From contig DATEKK010000124.1 of NCBI GenBank assembly GCA_035277485.1, forward strand, positions 1 through 64,000: a stretch of 64,000 nucleotides of DNA, read 5' to 3'. The notes beneath the pieces are model-generated. The model was given only the letters and a program-made list of their open reading frames with translations, was not told the DNA's origin and made no database searches. The translations under genes were made by a program, and so were the position numbers. The stretch is from JADGGM01 sp035277485 (GTDB lineage Bacteria > Gemmatimonadota > Gemmatimonadetes > Gemmatimonadales > Gemmatimonadaceae). Below, one piece after another: positions 9,524 to 18,223 of the stretch. The stretch's first letter is position 1. Each line of letters starts with the position of its first letter.

Positions 9524-10051
9524 GCTCGTGGCGCACTGCTCGATGAGCGAGACGACTTCATCGAACGTCGTCCGCGCGTGATCGCGCGCGTACCAGGCGC
9601 GAATGTACCGGTAGCGCTCGGCGGATGGCATCGCGAGACCGACGTCCATCACCCAGCGCTGCAGCTCGCGCGGCCTGGGGCCCCACCAGCCGCACTCCGC
9701 GAACTGGTCGTCGAGCACCATCACGACCGGAATCGAACGAGAGCCGTTGGTGAGGTGCGCGTCCATGATGTCGGGATTGGCGTCGCGCGCCAAGAGCCTA
9801 ACGTCTAACCGGTCGGCCTCTTCGGTCAGGCGAACGAGCGGCGGCACGAGGTTGACCGCGTCCCCGCACCAGTCTTCGACCAACACGAGCAGATGGCGGG
9901 GACACCGCACCGCATTGACGCGGTCGACGGCGCCCGGCGGAACCGTGGCCAACCGGTAGACGTCCCGCCACAGATCCTGATTTTTCCGTGCGACGGTGAC
10001 GTATTGCTCGAACGTGAACGCGGCGTCGAACCGCGACTTCCAATCCATCAT
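9509..10051 (-). CDS. thioredoxin-family protein with WCGD in place of WCGPC
   Basis: A 180-residue soluble protein with a helical N-terminal extension (about 50 residues) and then a thioredoxin fold: VLVEDWCGDAVN at the active-site position, and SIPVVMVLD with the cis-proline loop. Only the first active-site cysteine is kept, because the second is lost in CGD. That fits proteins that use a monothiol mechanism or bind thiols rather than make disulfides. Its 3' end overlaps the end of the molybdoenzyme gene on the other strand. The neighbouring response regulator gene reads in the same direction with a short gap. The partner and substrate are unknown. Confidence 0.7.
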   Translation of the reverse strand: MMDWKSRFDAAFTFEQYVTVARKNQDLWRDVYRLATVPPGAVDRVNAVRCPRHLLVLVEDWCGDAVNLVPPLVRLTEEADRLDVRLLARDANPDIMDAHLTNGSRSIPVVMVLDDQFAECGWWGPRPRELQRWVMDVGLAMPSAERYRYIRAWYARDHARTTFDEVVSLIEQCATSSVGS

Positions 10052-10062
10052 TCGGAAAGTCG

Positions 10063-10785
10063 CTACTCCTGCCGCGCCACTGGGGCGGTGTCATCCCGCA
10101 GGACGTAGCCCGATCCGCGCACGGTGTGGATGAGGGGATGCTCGCGATCCTCCTCGAGCTTCTTGCGCAGGTAGTTGATGTAGACGTCGACCACGTTGGT
10201 GAGCGGATCGACCTGTTGGCGCCACACGTGCTCGCTGATCATCTGACGAGACACCGTGCGTCCCATGTTTCGCATGAGGTACTCGAGCAGCGCATACTCT
10301 TTCTGCGTCAGCTCGATTTCCTTTCCGGCGCGCTCGACGCGACGCGAAATAGGATCGAGCGACAAGTCGCGCACACGCATCACTGCGCTTTCCGCCGTAA
10401 GGCTGGACCGGCGCAGGAGTGCCTTCACGCGCGCCAAGAGCTCGGCGAACTCGAACGGCTTGGGCAGATAGTCGTCCGCGCCAGCATCCAGACCGCTCAC
10501 CTTGTCCGACACGGACGTGCGCGCCGTGAGCATGAGCATCGGTGCCCGAAATCCGCGCGCTCTCAGCTCGCGAGCGACCTCGACGCCGTTTTTCCGAGGC
10601 AGACCGATGTCGAGGATCACGAGGTCCGGTGAATGATCGAGCGCTTCGAGCAGCCCGGCTTCCCCGTCCTGCGCACTTCGAACCGTGAATCCCTCGCCGC
10701 TGAGGATGCGTTGCAGTACCGACAGCAGGTCGCGATCGTCTTCGACGACGAGAACCGATGGAATTCCGTCCGAATGCTCGGTCAT
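10063..10785 (-). CDS. OmpR/PhoB-family response regulator
   Basis: A 240-residue two-component regulator. The receiver domain (residues 8-125) has the acidic pair ED at 15-16, the phosphoacceptor Asp59 in VILDIGLP, and the conserved lysine in LPKPFEF. The C-terminal winged-helix domain (about 140-235) is typical of the OmpR class, with ELTQKEYALLEYL, VWRQQVDPLTNVVDVYINYLRKKLE and the final wing HTVRGSGYVL. No sensor kinase is adjacent, so it is an orphan in this window. The start chosen is the ATG ten residues before VLVVEDD. A TATATG box lies only about 8-13 bases upstream of it, which would suit a very short or absent leader. Confidence 0.93.
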   Translation of the reverse strand: MTEHSDGIPSVLVVEDDRDLLSVLQRILSGEGFTVRSAQDGEAGLLEALDHSPDLVILDIGLPRKNGVEVARELRARGFRAPMLMLTARTSVSDKVSGLDAGADDYLPKPFEFAELLARVKALLRRSSLTAESAVMRVRDLSLDPISRRVERAGKEIELTQKEYALLEYLMRNMGRTVSRQMISEHVWRQQVDPLTNVVDVYINYLRKKLEEDREHPLIHTVRGSGYVLRDDTAPVARQE

Positions 10786-11175
10786 AGTGCTTACATATAG
10801 CTTCGTGGCCACGCAAAGCCAAGCAGTCGGCTTGATCGTTGATGCGCGTCGACTATTCTTCCGCCCGCAAGAACGTGATGCGCGACACATCAGCCGGTGT
10901 GCTCGAGTGCTGCGGGGAGCGTGGCGTTCCGCCGCATCCGTCGCGATCCGCAACACCCATGTCGCTCGATCGAAACAGGGATCGTGCGGGACACGTTACG
11001 ATAGGATGCGTGCATTACTCGGAACTTTCGTGCGCGCACTGTGTTGGATCGTAAGACGAGGGTCGTTTGAGGAACGGCCCCGCTCTTGCCTTAGTGTTGT
11101 TACCGAGTGGTCGAGATGCGAGTGCATCGGTGCGTTGGCGCATCCACTCCGAATCTCCCGCTCACTGGAGGGACG
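10786..11175. other. 390-base divergent intergenic region
   Basis: This separates the response regulator (minus) from a small unknown gene (plus). Apart from the TATATG box near 10793-10798 that could serve the regulator, and the strong ribosome site GGAGGG at 11167-11172 for the plus gene, I see no conserved element. In-frame readings here lack protein-like character. Confidence 0.4.
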
Positions 11176-11715
11176 ATGGACTTCCTCGTGATGCTCGAGG
11201 AATGCTCCGACTCGACGCCTGTGTTGGCGCGAGTGGACTCTGTGCCGGCGCAGATGACGCCTGAAAACCGCCAGCGGGATATCGTGACGCTGTACGGAAC
11301 GCCGCGCACCGAATCGCTTGCGCTCGCAATTGCGGCGGCGATGGAGAGTCGTCGCACGACGGACGATGACTCGGGGGCGTTCCGCCACCTCGGGGTGTGG
11401 CCCGAGCGTGGGGCTGTGGGAGACACAGCCTGGCGCGACGAGACGACCGGCGAACTCGTCACGCGAGACCTGAACATTCCGCTCGATGTGCTGCGCGGTG
11501 TTGCCCACCAGGTGCTGGGCCAATGCGGATCCGCGCTGCAACGACTCGTCGCGGGACTGTCGATGCCGGACTGGCCGGAAGGAGCCTGGCGCGCGATCAG
11601 CATCACGTTGGAACCGGTCGCGGAACCTGCGCGAGGCGCGCTGAACAAGATCGACGAGCTCCTCGACGTATTCCGCGAGTCGGATGGACTAACCTACGAG
11701 TACGAGGGTGACTAA
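11176..11715 (+). CDS. conserved-looking protein of unknown function, 179 aa
   Basis: The start ATG at 11176 is preceded at ideal distance by GGAGGG, one of the clearest ribosome sites in the window. An upstream in-frame start at 11107 is therefore unlikely. The product is acidic (many Glu/Asp, C-terminus YEYEGD), has no signal peptide, membrane segment or cysteine-rich motif, and looks like a compact globular protein. It is followed by a strong terminator, so it forms a one-gene transcript. I do not recognise the family. Confidence 0.65.
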   Translation: MDFLVMLEECSDSTPVLARVDSVPAQMTPENRQRDIVTLYGTPRTESLALAIAAAMESRRTTDDDSGAFRHLGVWPERGAVGDTAWRDETTGELVTRDLNIPLDVLRGVAHQVLGQCGSALQRLVAGLSMPDWPEGAWRAISITLEPVAEPARGALNKIDELLDVFRESDGLTYEYEGD

Positions 11716-11758
11716 CGCACCGTTCTCTGTCAGACCGTAAGAGCCGCTGTGCGCGGCG

Positions 11759-11794
11759 CGGGGTCGTCCTTCGGGACGACCCCGTCGTGTTTTT
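11759..11794 (+). terminator. Rho-independent terminator with UUCG tetraloop
   Basis: A perfect 11-bp stem (11759-11769 with 11774-11784) is capped by the very stable TTCG loop and followed a few bases later by five T (11790-11794). It ends the transcript of the 179-residue unknown gene. Confidence 0.9.
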
Positions 11795-11885
11795 GTCGGA
11801 CCTGTGTCACGGTCCGCGGGTGCTCGGCATCCCGTTCCCTTGACGACGCGCGATGGACTGCGCAGGGTAGGGCTGGAGGTGGACC

Positions 11886-12146
11886 ATGCCGAGTTCATCG
11901 GGGCGCCGGCCTGCCCGTCGTTCGTCCGGGGTCGAGCGTCTCTTCGAGGATGACATTGGCCGGCTCTGGAGTGCCGGTCGCACGTTCACGCCTCAAGGCG
12001 GTGAGGCGGTGCTCTTCACCTGCATCGGGAACTCTCGCGAAGCGCCGCGCGCGATCGCATGCCCGGCCGAGTTCCATCTCGTCGACGCGACGGTCGACGA
12101 GCTGCGTGGTCTCCTTGGACGGGCACCGCGCATCGGGGTGCTCTAG
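11886..12146 (+). CDS. small protein of unknown function, 86 aa
   Basis: The ATG is preceded by GGAGGTGG, a near-perfect ribosome site, and this is the main evidence that the gene is real. The first 16 residues are basic and proline/serine-rich. The remainder (from about GVERLFEDDIGRLWSAGRTF) looks like a small alpha/beta domain with VLFTCIGNSREAPRAI and a C-terminal helix. There is no signal or membrane segment. It lies between a terminator and the EF-G-like gene, with a 150-base gap to the latter. The function is unknown. Confidence 0.6.
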   Translation: MPSSSGRRPARRSSGVERLFEDDIGRLWSAGRTFTPQGGEAVLFTCIGNSREAPRAIACPAEFHLVDATVDELRGLLGRAPRIGVL

Positions 12147-12298
12147 GCCGAGTCGGGCTCCCTTGCTACGCCCCGGGACCGTGGGCTAGCATAGCGAAGG
12201 GGAGAGATCGTGACCGGGACGGACCCGGCGCGCCATCACCATGACCGCTTCCCGGCGTCGCCGGCGCGGTGAGGGGACCGACAGCGGAGGAGCCTACC

Positions 12299-14404
12299 AT
12301 GCGGGAGTACAGCAGCTCGGAGATCCGCAACGTGGCGGTCGTTGGACACGGAGCGAGCGGGAAGACCACCCTGGTCGACGCGCTCGCTTTTGTTTCCGGA
12401 TCCAGCAAGCGTCACGGTTCGGTACGTGATGGTACGGCACTCACGGATTTTGCGCCTGAGGAGATCGAGCGAAAGTACTCGATCAACCTTGGCTGCGCGT
12501 ACGCGGAGTGGATGGATGCCAAGATCAACCTGATCGACGCGCCGGGATATCTCGATTTCCACGGCGACGCGATCTCCGCGCTTGCCGCTGCGGACGGCGC
12601 GCTCGTGGTGGTCAGCGCCACGGCCGGCGTCGAGGTCGGCACCGAGAAGATGTTCCGGGAGGCGGTGGAGCGAAAAGATCCGGTGCTGTTCGTCGTCTCG
12701 CTGCTCGACAAGGAAAACGCCAGCTTCGACCGGGTGTACGACTCGATCAAGAGCCGCCTAACGAGCAAGGTGATCCCGGTCGAGATTCCGGTGGGCGAAG
12801 GCGCGGCGTTCAACGGCATCGTCAACCTGTTCTCGCGCAAACTCCATAGCTACAAGAAGGGCACGAAGACGGGTGAGTACGACGAAGTGGACGTGCCGGA
12901 GGACCATCGGGCGCAGTTCGACAAGTACTACCAGGAATTGATCGAGACCATCGCGGCCACCGACGACTCGATGCTCGAGCGGTACCTGGAGGGCACGGAA
13001 ATCAGCCGGGACGAAGCGATCGCGGCGATGAAGGAGGGAATGAAGCGAGGCGAGCTGTTCCCGCTCTTCTGTGTGTCGGCAGAGCTGACGTACGGAACGC
13101 GCGCCCTGCTCACGAAGGTCGTCGAGCTCATGCCTTCCGCGTTCGAGATGGAAGAACTGCACGCATTCACCGGCGCCGTTGGCGATCGGACGATCGAGAT
13201 TCACGCCCGGGACGACCAGCCGTTCGCCGCTTCGGTTTTCAAGACCCTAACGGAGCCGCACGTCGGCGACGTCTCGTTCTTCCGCGTCTTCTCCGGGGCG
13301 GTGGTGAACGGACAAGAGGTGTATAATGCGAGCCGCAACATATCGGAGAAGCTCGGTCACCTGAGCGTATCGCAGGGCAAGGATAGGACTGAGGTTCCGC
13401 GCCTGCACGCCGGCGACATCGGCTGCGTGGCCAAGCTCAAGAACACACACACGAACGACACGCTGTCGACGCGCGAGCAACCCATCCGTCTGCCCGACAT
13501 CCGCCTACCGGAGCCGTTAGTCACCTTCGCCGTGCACGCGACCGCGCGCGGCGACGAAGAAAAAGTGCAGCAGGGGCTGCATCGATTGCACGACGAGGAC
13601 CCGACCTTCACCACGCATTACGATCCCGAGACGCACGAGACGATCGTCGCCGGCGTGGGCGAGCGCCATCTCGAGGTGTCGATGGCGAAGCTCAAGCGGA
13701 AATTCGGGGTCACCGCGGAGCTCACGAAGCCGCGCATTGCGTACCGCGAGACGCTCAAAGGGAAAGGCGAAGGCCAGGGCCGTCACAAGAAGCAGACGGG
13801 CGGCCGCGGTCAGTTCGGCGATTGCTGGGTGCGCCTCATGCCGCTCCCGCGTGGCGAGGGCTACATGTTCGACGATCAGATCGTCGGCGGTGCGATTCCA
13901 TCCAAGTTCATCCCGGCCGTCGACAAGGGAATCCAGGAAGCGGCGGCCCGCGGCGTGCTCGCCGGGTACCCGATGGTCGACTTCAAGGTCGAATGCTTCG
14001 ACGGCTCGTACCACTCGGTCGACTCGAACGAAATGTCGTTCAAGATGGCGGGGATCCTGGCGTTTCGCGTCGTCGCACCCAAGTGCAAGCCGGTGCTGCT
14101 CGAACCGTTAGACGAGCTGGAAGTGCGAACCCCCGATGGGTTCCTGGGCGACGTGATGGGCGACATCTCGTCGCGCCGCGGCCAGATCCTCGGCTCGCAG
14201 CCCGCGGCTGACGGGTTAGGCACCGTGGTGAAGGCGGTGGTGCCGCAAGCGGAGATGCATCTGTACGCGACGCACCTCAACTCGATGACGCACGGCTACG
14301 CGACCTTCACGCGTCGCTTCCGCGGCTACGAGGAGGTGCCTGCCGAGGCTGCGCAGCGGATCATCGCCGACGCCGCCAAGCCCGAAGAGCTGGTGGAAGC
14401 GTAA
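12299..14404 (+). CDS. elongation factor G-like GTPase (EF-G-2 type paralogue)
   Basis: A 701-residue protein with the five-domain layout of EF-G. The G domain has a good P-loop (GHGASGKTT), but the other signature motifs have drifted. The DxPGH motif reads DAPGY, so the catalytic histidine position is tyrosine; the switch-I RGITI region reads RKYSINL; and the guanine-specificity NKxD reads SLLD before KENASFD. DAPGY is known in the EF-G-2 group of Thermus. Domains III-V are well kept (GVGERHLEVSMAKLKRKFGV, KKQTGGRGQFGDC, DFKVECFDGSYHSVDSNE). It probably binds the ribosome, but its GTPase behaviour cannot be assumed. The start at 12299 follows a GGAGG ribosome site; an in-frame ATG 30 bases upstream lacks one. 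Confidence 0.88.
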   Translation: MREYSSSEIRNVAVVGHGASGKTTLVDALAFVSGSSKRHGSVRDGTALTDFAPEEIERKYSINLGCAYAEWMDAKINLIDAPGYLDFHGDAISALAAADGALVVVSATAGVEVGTEKMFREAVERKDPVLFVVSLLDKENASFDRVYDSIKSRLTSKVIPVEIPVGEGAAFNGIVNLFSRKLHSYKKGTKTGEYDEVDVPEDHRAQFDKYYQELIETIAATDDSMLERYLEGTEISRDEAIAAMKEGMKRGELFPLFCVSAELTYGTRALLTKVVELMPSAFEMEELHAFTGAVGDRTIEIHARDDQPFAASVFKTLTEPHVGDVSFFRVFSGAVVNGQEVYNASRNISEKLGHLSVSQGKDRTEVPRLHAGDIGCVAKLKNTHTNDTLSTREQPIRLPDIRLPEPLVTFAVHATARGDEEKVQQGLHRLHDEDPTFTTHYDPETHETIVAGVGERHLEVSMAKLKRKFGVTAELTKPRIAYRETLKGKGEGQGRHKKQTGGRGQFGDCWVRLMPLPRGEGYMFDDQIVGGAIPSKFIPAVDKGIQEAAARGVLAGYPMVDFKVECFDGSYHSVDSNEMSFKMAGILAFRVVAPKCKPVLLEPLDELEVRTPDGFLGDVMGDISSRRGQILGSQPAADGLGTVVKAVVPQAEMHLYATHLNSMTHGYATFTRRFRGYEEVPAEAAQRIIADAAKPEELVEA

Positions 14405-14428
14405 GGCGCGGAGATCCGCGCCTTACGC
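14399..14428. terminator. hairpin between convergent fusA-like and kamA genes
   Basis: A perfect 13-bp inverted repeat (14399-14411 and 14416-14428) with a 4-base loop contains the TAA stop of the EF-G-like gene. It sits 7 bases from the kamA stop on the other strand. There is no T run on either side, so it is a bidirectional hairpin rather than a classic intrinsic terminator. Confidence 0.55.
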
Positions 14429-14434
14429 ACGGGG

Positions 14435-15607
14435 TCACCCGTTGACCGACTTTCTGCGCCGCGCCGGCTGCTTCCGGCGCGGCGTTTTGCCGATCTCGAT
14501 CGGCACGATGTCCGGCGAGTCCGCGTCGGAGGCGCACGCCGCCGCCGGAAGGGGAAGGCGCGGCTGCTTGTACACGAACCGTTTTCCTTCGTAGTTGCGG
14601 AACACGACTTCGTCGTCGGTGATCTCCTCGACGTACTCGGGGAGGAGCGGCACCTTTCCGCCGCCGCCGGGCGAGTCGATCACGAAGTGCGGGACGGCCA
14701 GGCCCGACGTCCAACCGCGGAGTGCGCGAACGATTTCGAGACCTTTCTGCACCGTCGTGCGGAAATGTTCGCCGCCGGCCACCTGGTCGGCCATGTAGAT
14801 GTAGTAGGGCCTCACGCGCGCCTTGAGCAGGCGCTGCATCAGGTCCTTCATCACGCCCACGTCGTCGTTCACCCCGCGCAGCAGCACGGTCTGGCAGCCT
14901 AACGGAACGCCGGCGTCGGCCAATCGCCCCAACGCCTCGACCACTTTCGGCGTCAGCTCGCGCGGGTGGTTGAAGTGGGTGTTCATGTACACCGGATGAT
15001 ACTTCCGCACCATCTCGCAGAACTCGGGCGTGATGCGCTCGGGCAAGTGCGATGTCACGCGGCTGCCGATGCGGATGATTTCGACGTGCGGAATGGCGCG
15101 CAGGTTCTGCAACAGGTACTCGAGGCGACGGTCCGACAGCATCATCGGATCGCCGCCGCTCATCACGATGTCGCGAATTTCGGGATGTGCGCGAATGTAA
15201 GCGAAGGCGGATTCGTACTGATTGAGCGGAATCTTTTCCGGGTCGCCCACCTTGCGGCGGCGCGTGCAGAACCGGCAGTACGACGCGCACACCGGGCTCA
15301 CGAGAAACAGCACACGATCCGGATAGCGGTGCGTGATGTTAGGCACCGGCGAGTCCGCGTCCTCATCGAGGGAGTCGATGATTCCGTCGTGGATGTCGAG
15401 CTCCTGCACGGTGGGGACGTACTGGTTCCACATCGGGTCGCCGACGGCGGTGATCTGCTCGAGCGCAGCCGGCGTGATGCGCATCTGGAAATTGTCGAAG
15501 GCGGGCTTGAGCGCCTCTACGTCGATCGCGTCACGACCGAATCGGTCGGCCAATTGCTCCAAGGTGGCGATGCTGTCTTCCTTCAGGATGCGTTGCCACT
15601 CACTCAT
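14435..15607 (-). CDS. kamA: L-lysine 2,3-aminomutase (radical SAM, PLP)
   Basis: A 390-residue radical SAM enzyme. Cysteines 107, 111 and 114 form CxxxCxxC (CASYCRFC) for the [4Fe-4S] cluster. The PLP lysine is in SPGGGGKVP (Lys318). The two aspartates that bind the lysine side-chain amine in clostridial lysine aminomutase are both present (Asp274 in YMADQ, Asp311 before SPGGGG), which argues for lysine rather than glutamate as substrate. It should convert L-lysine to beta-lysine, a compatible-solute or antibiotic precursor, or the lysine donor for EF-P modification. The start at 15607 has GGGGAG upstream; the frame extends 7 codons to a TTG. No acetyltransferase (ablB) or epmA-like gene is beside it; instead two ATP-grasp ligases lie upstream on the same strand. 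Confidence 0.88.
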   Translation of the reverse strand: MSEWQRILKEDSIATLEQLADRFGRDAIDVEALKPAFDNFQMRITPAALEQITAVGDPMWNQYVPTVQELDIHDGIIDSLDEDADSPVPNITHRYPDRVLFLVSPVCASYCRFCTRRRKVGDPEKIPLNQYESAFAYIRAHPEIRDIVMSGGDPMMLSDRRLEYLLQNLRAIPHVEIIRIGSRVTSHLPERITPEFCEMVRKYHPVYMNTHFNHPRELTPKVVEALGRLADAGVPLGCQTVLLRGVNDDVGVMKDLMQRLLKARVRPYYIYMADQVAGGEHFRTTVQKGLEIVRALRGWTSGLAVPHFVIDSPGGGGKVPLLPEYVEEITDDEVVFRNYEGKRFVYKQPRLPLPAAACASDADSPDIVPIEIGKTPRRKQPARRRKSVNG

Positions 15608-15944
15608 GGTGATTCTGCTCCCCGCCAAGTTGGCGAGCGTGTGATGATCGAAGTGGTGCGTCGGGGTCGATGGAATGCGGGAGGTGTGGGCACACGTTGC
15701 GTGACGCCTTCGATCGACCTCGGTGAGTGAGGACGCGTCGCGACCGGACGATGGCTAGAGACGTCGCGAACGCGACGGACAGCCGGTACGTCGACGCAGC
15801 AGGAAGGGATTCGACTCGCATTCCGGGGTGAAGGCGCCGAGGAGCGAGTCGGGAGGTGAGAGGACTCGATGCCCAACTCGCGACCGGCGGACGACGCCGG
15901 CTCGCGCGCATCGAGTCCCGTCTACCTCGGGGAACGTCCATGGG
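15608..15944 (-). promoter_or_regulatory. structured 337-base spacer upstream of kamA
   Basis: No coding sequence. On the minus strand it lies between the stop of the first ATP-grasp gene and kamA. It holds a rod-like hairpin at 15862-15918: an outer 11-bp stem (GGACTCGATGC with its complement), a small internal loop, then 4-bp and 5-bp inner stems and a 7-base loop. A second hairpin of 7 bp with an AA loop is at 15764-15779 (CGTCGCG/CGCGACG). No U run follows either, so simple termination is not obvious. It could be an RNA-level control leader for kamA or a 3' end for the ATP-grasp transcript. I do not recognise a known riboswitch. Confidence 0.4.
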
Positions 15945-17009
15945 TCAGCGCTGACCAACCGCGACGAGCTGCAGCGCCGCAGCGTCACTGACCTCGGGTA
16001 TGACACCGGACAACCGTTGGGCCAAGCCCCACCGCGCATCGACATTCACGGCGCTGCGCGACAGCGCGTCGTCGCAGATCGTGCGGATCAGCGCGCCGTA
16101 GTCGAGACCGGCGGCGGCCGCCATACGCGCGAGTCCGGCATCGCACGCGATGTCGGGGTTCGCGTTGACTTCGAGGATCCACGGCTGACCATCCTGATCG
16201 ATGCGCATGTCGACGCGGCCATATCCGGTTCCGCCGACGAGCCGCCAGGCATCGAGCGCGACGTCCTTGATTTTGTCGCTCAGCGGCTCGGGAAGATCCG
16301 CGGGGCACATCGGCACGGCGCCGACGTCTTCGTCACTGCCGGCGACCCACTTCGATCGATACGAGACGATGCGCCACATGCGCTTTGGCAATCCGTCGAA
16401 ACGAATTTCCGAAATCGGCAGCACCGTGTTGCCGACGATGCCGACGTTCACTTCGCGTCCGTCGATGTAGCGTTGGACGAGCACCTCGTCCCAGCCTTCA
16501 TGCATCGCTTCGACGCGTGCGGCGAGCGCGCGATTGGTGCGAACCACCGAACGTTGCTCGACGCCGACAGACGCATCTTCGGCGGCGGGTTTGCATATCG
16601 CGGGGAAGCCGACGGCCGGCACCGGCGCGCCGCGATGCACGACCGCGAACGCCGGCACCGGCAGGCCCGCGCGCTCGAGGAATGCATTCACCACGTGCTT
16701 GCGCAGGCAGAGACTCGCGGTCCACGACGAGCAGCCGGTGAACGGCACAGCGAGTACCTCGAGCGCAGAGATGATCGCTGGCTCGAGTGCGGCGACGCCG
16801 TCGAGTCCTTCGCACATGTTGAACACGAGATCGAACTTGCCGCGGCGCATGCGCTCGACCCAGCGTCCGTCCGGTTGGGCAGGGAAGCGCGTCACCTGGT
16901 GGCCGTCGGCAACGAGCACGGCCTCGATCGCTTCGAGCGTCTCGAGGATCGCGAGGTCTGCCGACTTGCCGAGCGCCGATGCTCCATCGAATAACAGGGC
17001 GATCTTCAT
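15945..17009 (-). CDS. ATP-grasp protein, D-Ala-D-Ala ligase-like (first copy)
   Basis: A 354-residue cytoplasmic ligase. The start at MKIALLFDGAS has GGAGGAG five bases upstream, which rules out the longer open frame. The N-terminal domain has FDLVFNMCEGLDG, the counterpart of the D-Ala ligase EGxxGExG region. The central ATP-grasp domain shows FPAICKPAAEDASVGV (ATP-binding lysine and loop) and EVLVQRYIDGREVNVG. The C-terminal motif WILEVNANPDIACDAGLARM carries the Mg-binding Glu and Asn. Such enzymes join a carboxylate, as acyl phosphate, to an amine. It pairs with the next ATP-grasp gene and kamA on the same strand, so the amine or acid may be beta-lysine; this is inference. Confidence 0.85.
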   Translation of the reverse strand: MKIALLFDGASALGKSADLAILETLEAIEAVLVADGHQVTRFPAQPDGRWVERMRRGKFDLVFNMCEGLDGVAALEPAIISALEVLAVPFTGCSSWTASLCLRKHVVNAFLERAGLPVPAFAVVHRGAPVPAVGFPAICKPAAEDASVGVEQRSVVRTNRALAARVEAMHEGWDEVLVQRYIDGREVNVGIVGNTVLPISEIRFDGLPKRMWRIVSYRSKWVAGSDEDVGAVPMCPADLPEPLSDKIKDVALDAWRLVGGTGYGRVDMRIDQDGQPWILEVNANPDIACDAGLARMAAAAGLDYGALIRTICDDALSRSAVNVDARWGLAQRLSGVIPEVSDAAALQLVAVGQR

Positions 17010-17113
17010 GCGCTCCTCCAACTCGTGATGAGCGTCAGTCGCCGAGATGCGCCGGATGGCGCGCGTCGGGATGACGCGCAACTTCCGCAATCGACGCGGT
17101 CTCGCATGCGACC

Positions 17114-18223
17114 TCAGCTCGAGGCCGCCGCACGCGCGACGCTCGTCCGGCGCCGGCGTGCAGCGTTGCTCGGCAGGGAAACGCCCTGCCGATCCGCGGC
17201 GTGTCGCACGCACGTCTGAATGAGCTCGTCGTAGCTCATCCCGGCGGCGCGCGCAGCCTTGGGAAAACACGAGTTGTCTGCGGGATCGGGAAGAATCCCG
17301 GGAAGCGGATTCACCTCGACCACGTTGGGCACGCCTGCCGCGTCGAGTCGCACATCGATTCGCGACCAATCGCGACAGCCGAGCACGTGGTAGGCGGCGA
17401 GCACGACTTGTTCGATCGTGCATCGCAACGCTTCATCGATCCGCGCAGGGCACTCAAAAATCTCGAGGGGTCGCTCCGGCCGGTCCCACAGCCACTTCGC
17501 TTCGAATCCGTAGACCGGGAGCGATCCGCTTGGTAATACATCAAAGTTCATTCCGACAATCGGCAGCACGTGCGCCTGGCCGCCGTTGCCCAACACAGCG
17601 CAGGTGAACTCGGCGCCGGTTAAAAATTCCTCGATCAAGACTGGTTGCCGATAACGCTCGAGCAAGAATGCGACCTGTTCGCGCATCTCACTCGCGTTGC
17701 GGCAATAGTTCCGTTCGGTAATTCCTTTCGAGGAGCCCTCGTGCACCGGTTTGACGAACACCGGAAAGCGGAGTGCTCCCGCGCGACTATTTGTGTCGTG
17801 CATCACTCGGAACGGCGCAGTGGGAATGCCGTGATACGCGAGACATTCTTTTGTGCGCGCCTTGTCCAAGCACAACGACAGCGTGAACGGATCGGATCCC
17901 GAGTATGGAATCCCGAAAAACTCACACATGGCCGGGACGTGCGATTCGCGGTTCACGCCGCGAAGACCTTCCGCCATGTTGAACACGATGTCCGGCCGCT
18001 CAGCCCGGAGCCGCTCGGGGAAATCTGCGTTCGCTTCGAGTCGTATGACTTCGCCTAAGTCAGAGAGCGCGTGCTCGACGGCGCCGATCGTCTCCCTGCT
18101 GTCCCACTCGGCGAACTCGTCGTCGGTACTGGGAGGCTCGTCGTCGGCGCGGGGCTCGTCATCGCCTGTCCGCGCTTCCTCGTCGTCCGGTTTCTGATTG
18201 TAGGCGAATCCGATCCGCGCCAT
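17114..18223 (-). CDS. ATP-grasp protein, D-Ala-D-Ala ligase-like (second copy)
   Basis: A 369-residue paralogue of the preceding protein. After MARIGFAYNQK it carries an unusual acidic, disordered insert of about 30 residues rich in Asp/Glu/Pro, then PDIVFNMAEGLRGVNRESHVPAM, SLCLDKARTKECL, the ATP-binding FPVFVKPVHEGSSKGI, VLIEEFLTGAEFTCAV and the metal-binding NVVEVNPLPGILPD. The C-terminus is Arg/Ala-rich. The glycine/serine loop (EGSSKGI) is closer to true D-Ala ligases than that of its neighbour. The two genes are 104 bases apart, same strand, and probably one transcript. Housekeeping Ddl is possible for one of them, but there are no cell-wall genes here and two side by side with kamA suggest a specialised dipeptide. 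Confidence 0.83.
   Translation of the reverse strand: MARIGFAYNQKPDDEEARTGDDEPRADDEPPSTDDEFAEWDSRETIGAVEHALSDLGEVIRLEANADFPERLRAERPDIVFNMAEGLRGVNRESHVPAMCEFFGIPYSGSDPFTLSLCLDKARTKECLAYHGIPTAPFRVMHDTNSRAGALRFPVFVKPVHEGSSKGITERNYCRNASEMREQVAFLLERYRQPVLIEEFLTGAEFTCAVLGNGGQAHVLPIVGMNFDVLPSGSLPVYGFEAKWLWDRPERPLEIFECPARIDEALRCTIEQVVLAAYHVLGCRDWSRIDVRLDAAGVPNVVEVNPLPGILPDPADNSCFPKAARAAGMSYDELIQTCVRHAADRQGVSLPSNAARRRRTSVARAAASS

Noticed and set aside
15943..15956. 14-base perfect palindrome GGTCAGCGCTGACC at the end of an ATP-grasp gene
   Set aside because: It overlaps the last codons and stop, is a single copy, and palindromes of this size occur by chance in GC-rich coding sequence; no operator logic is evident.
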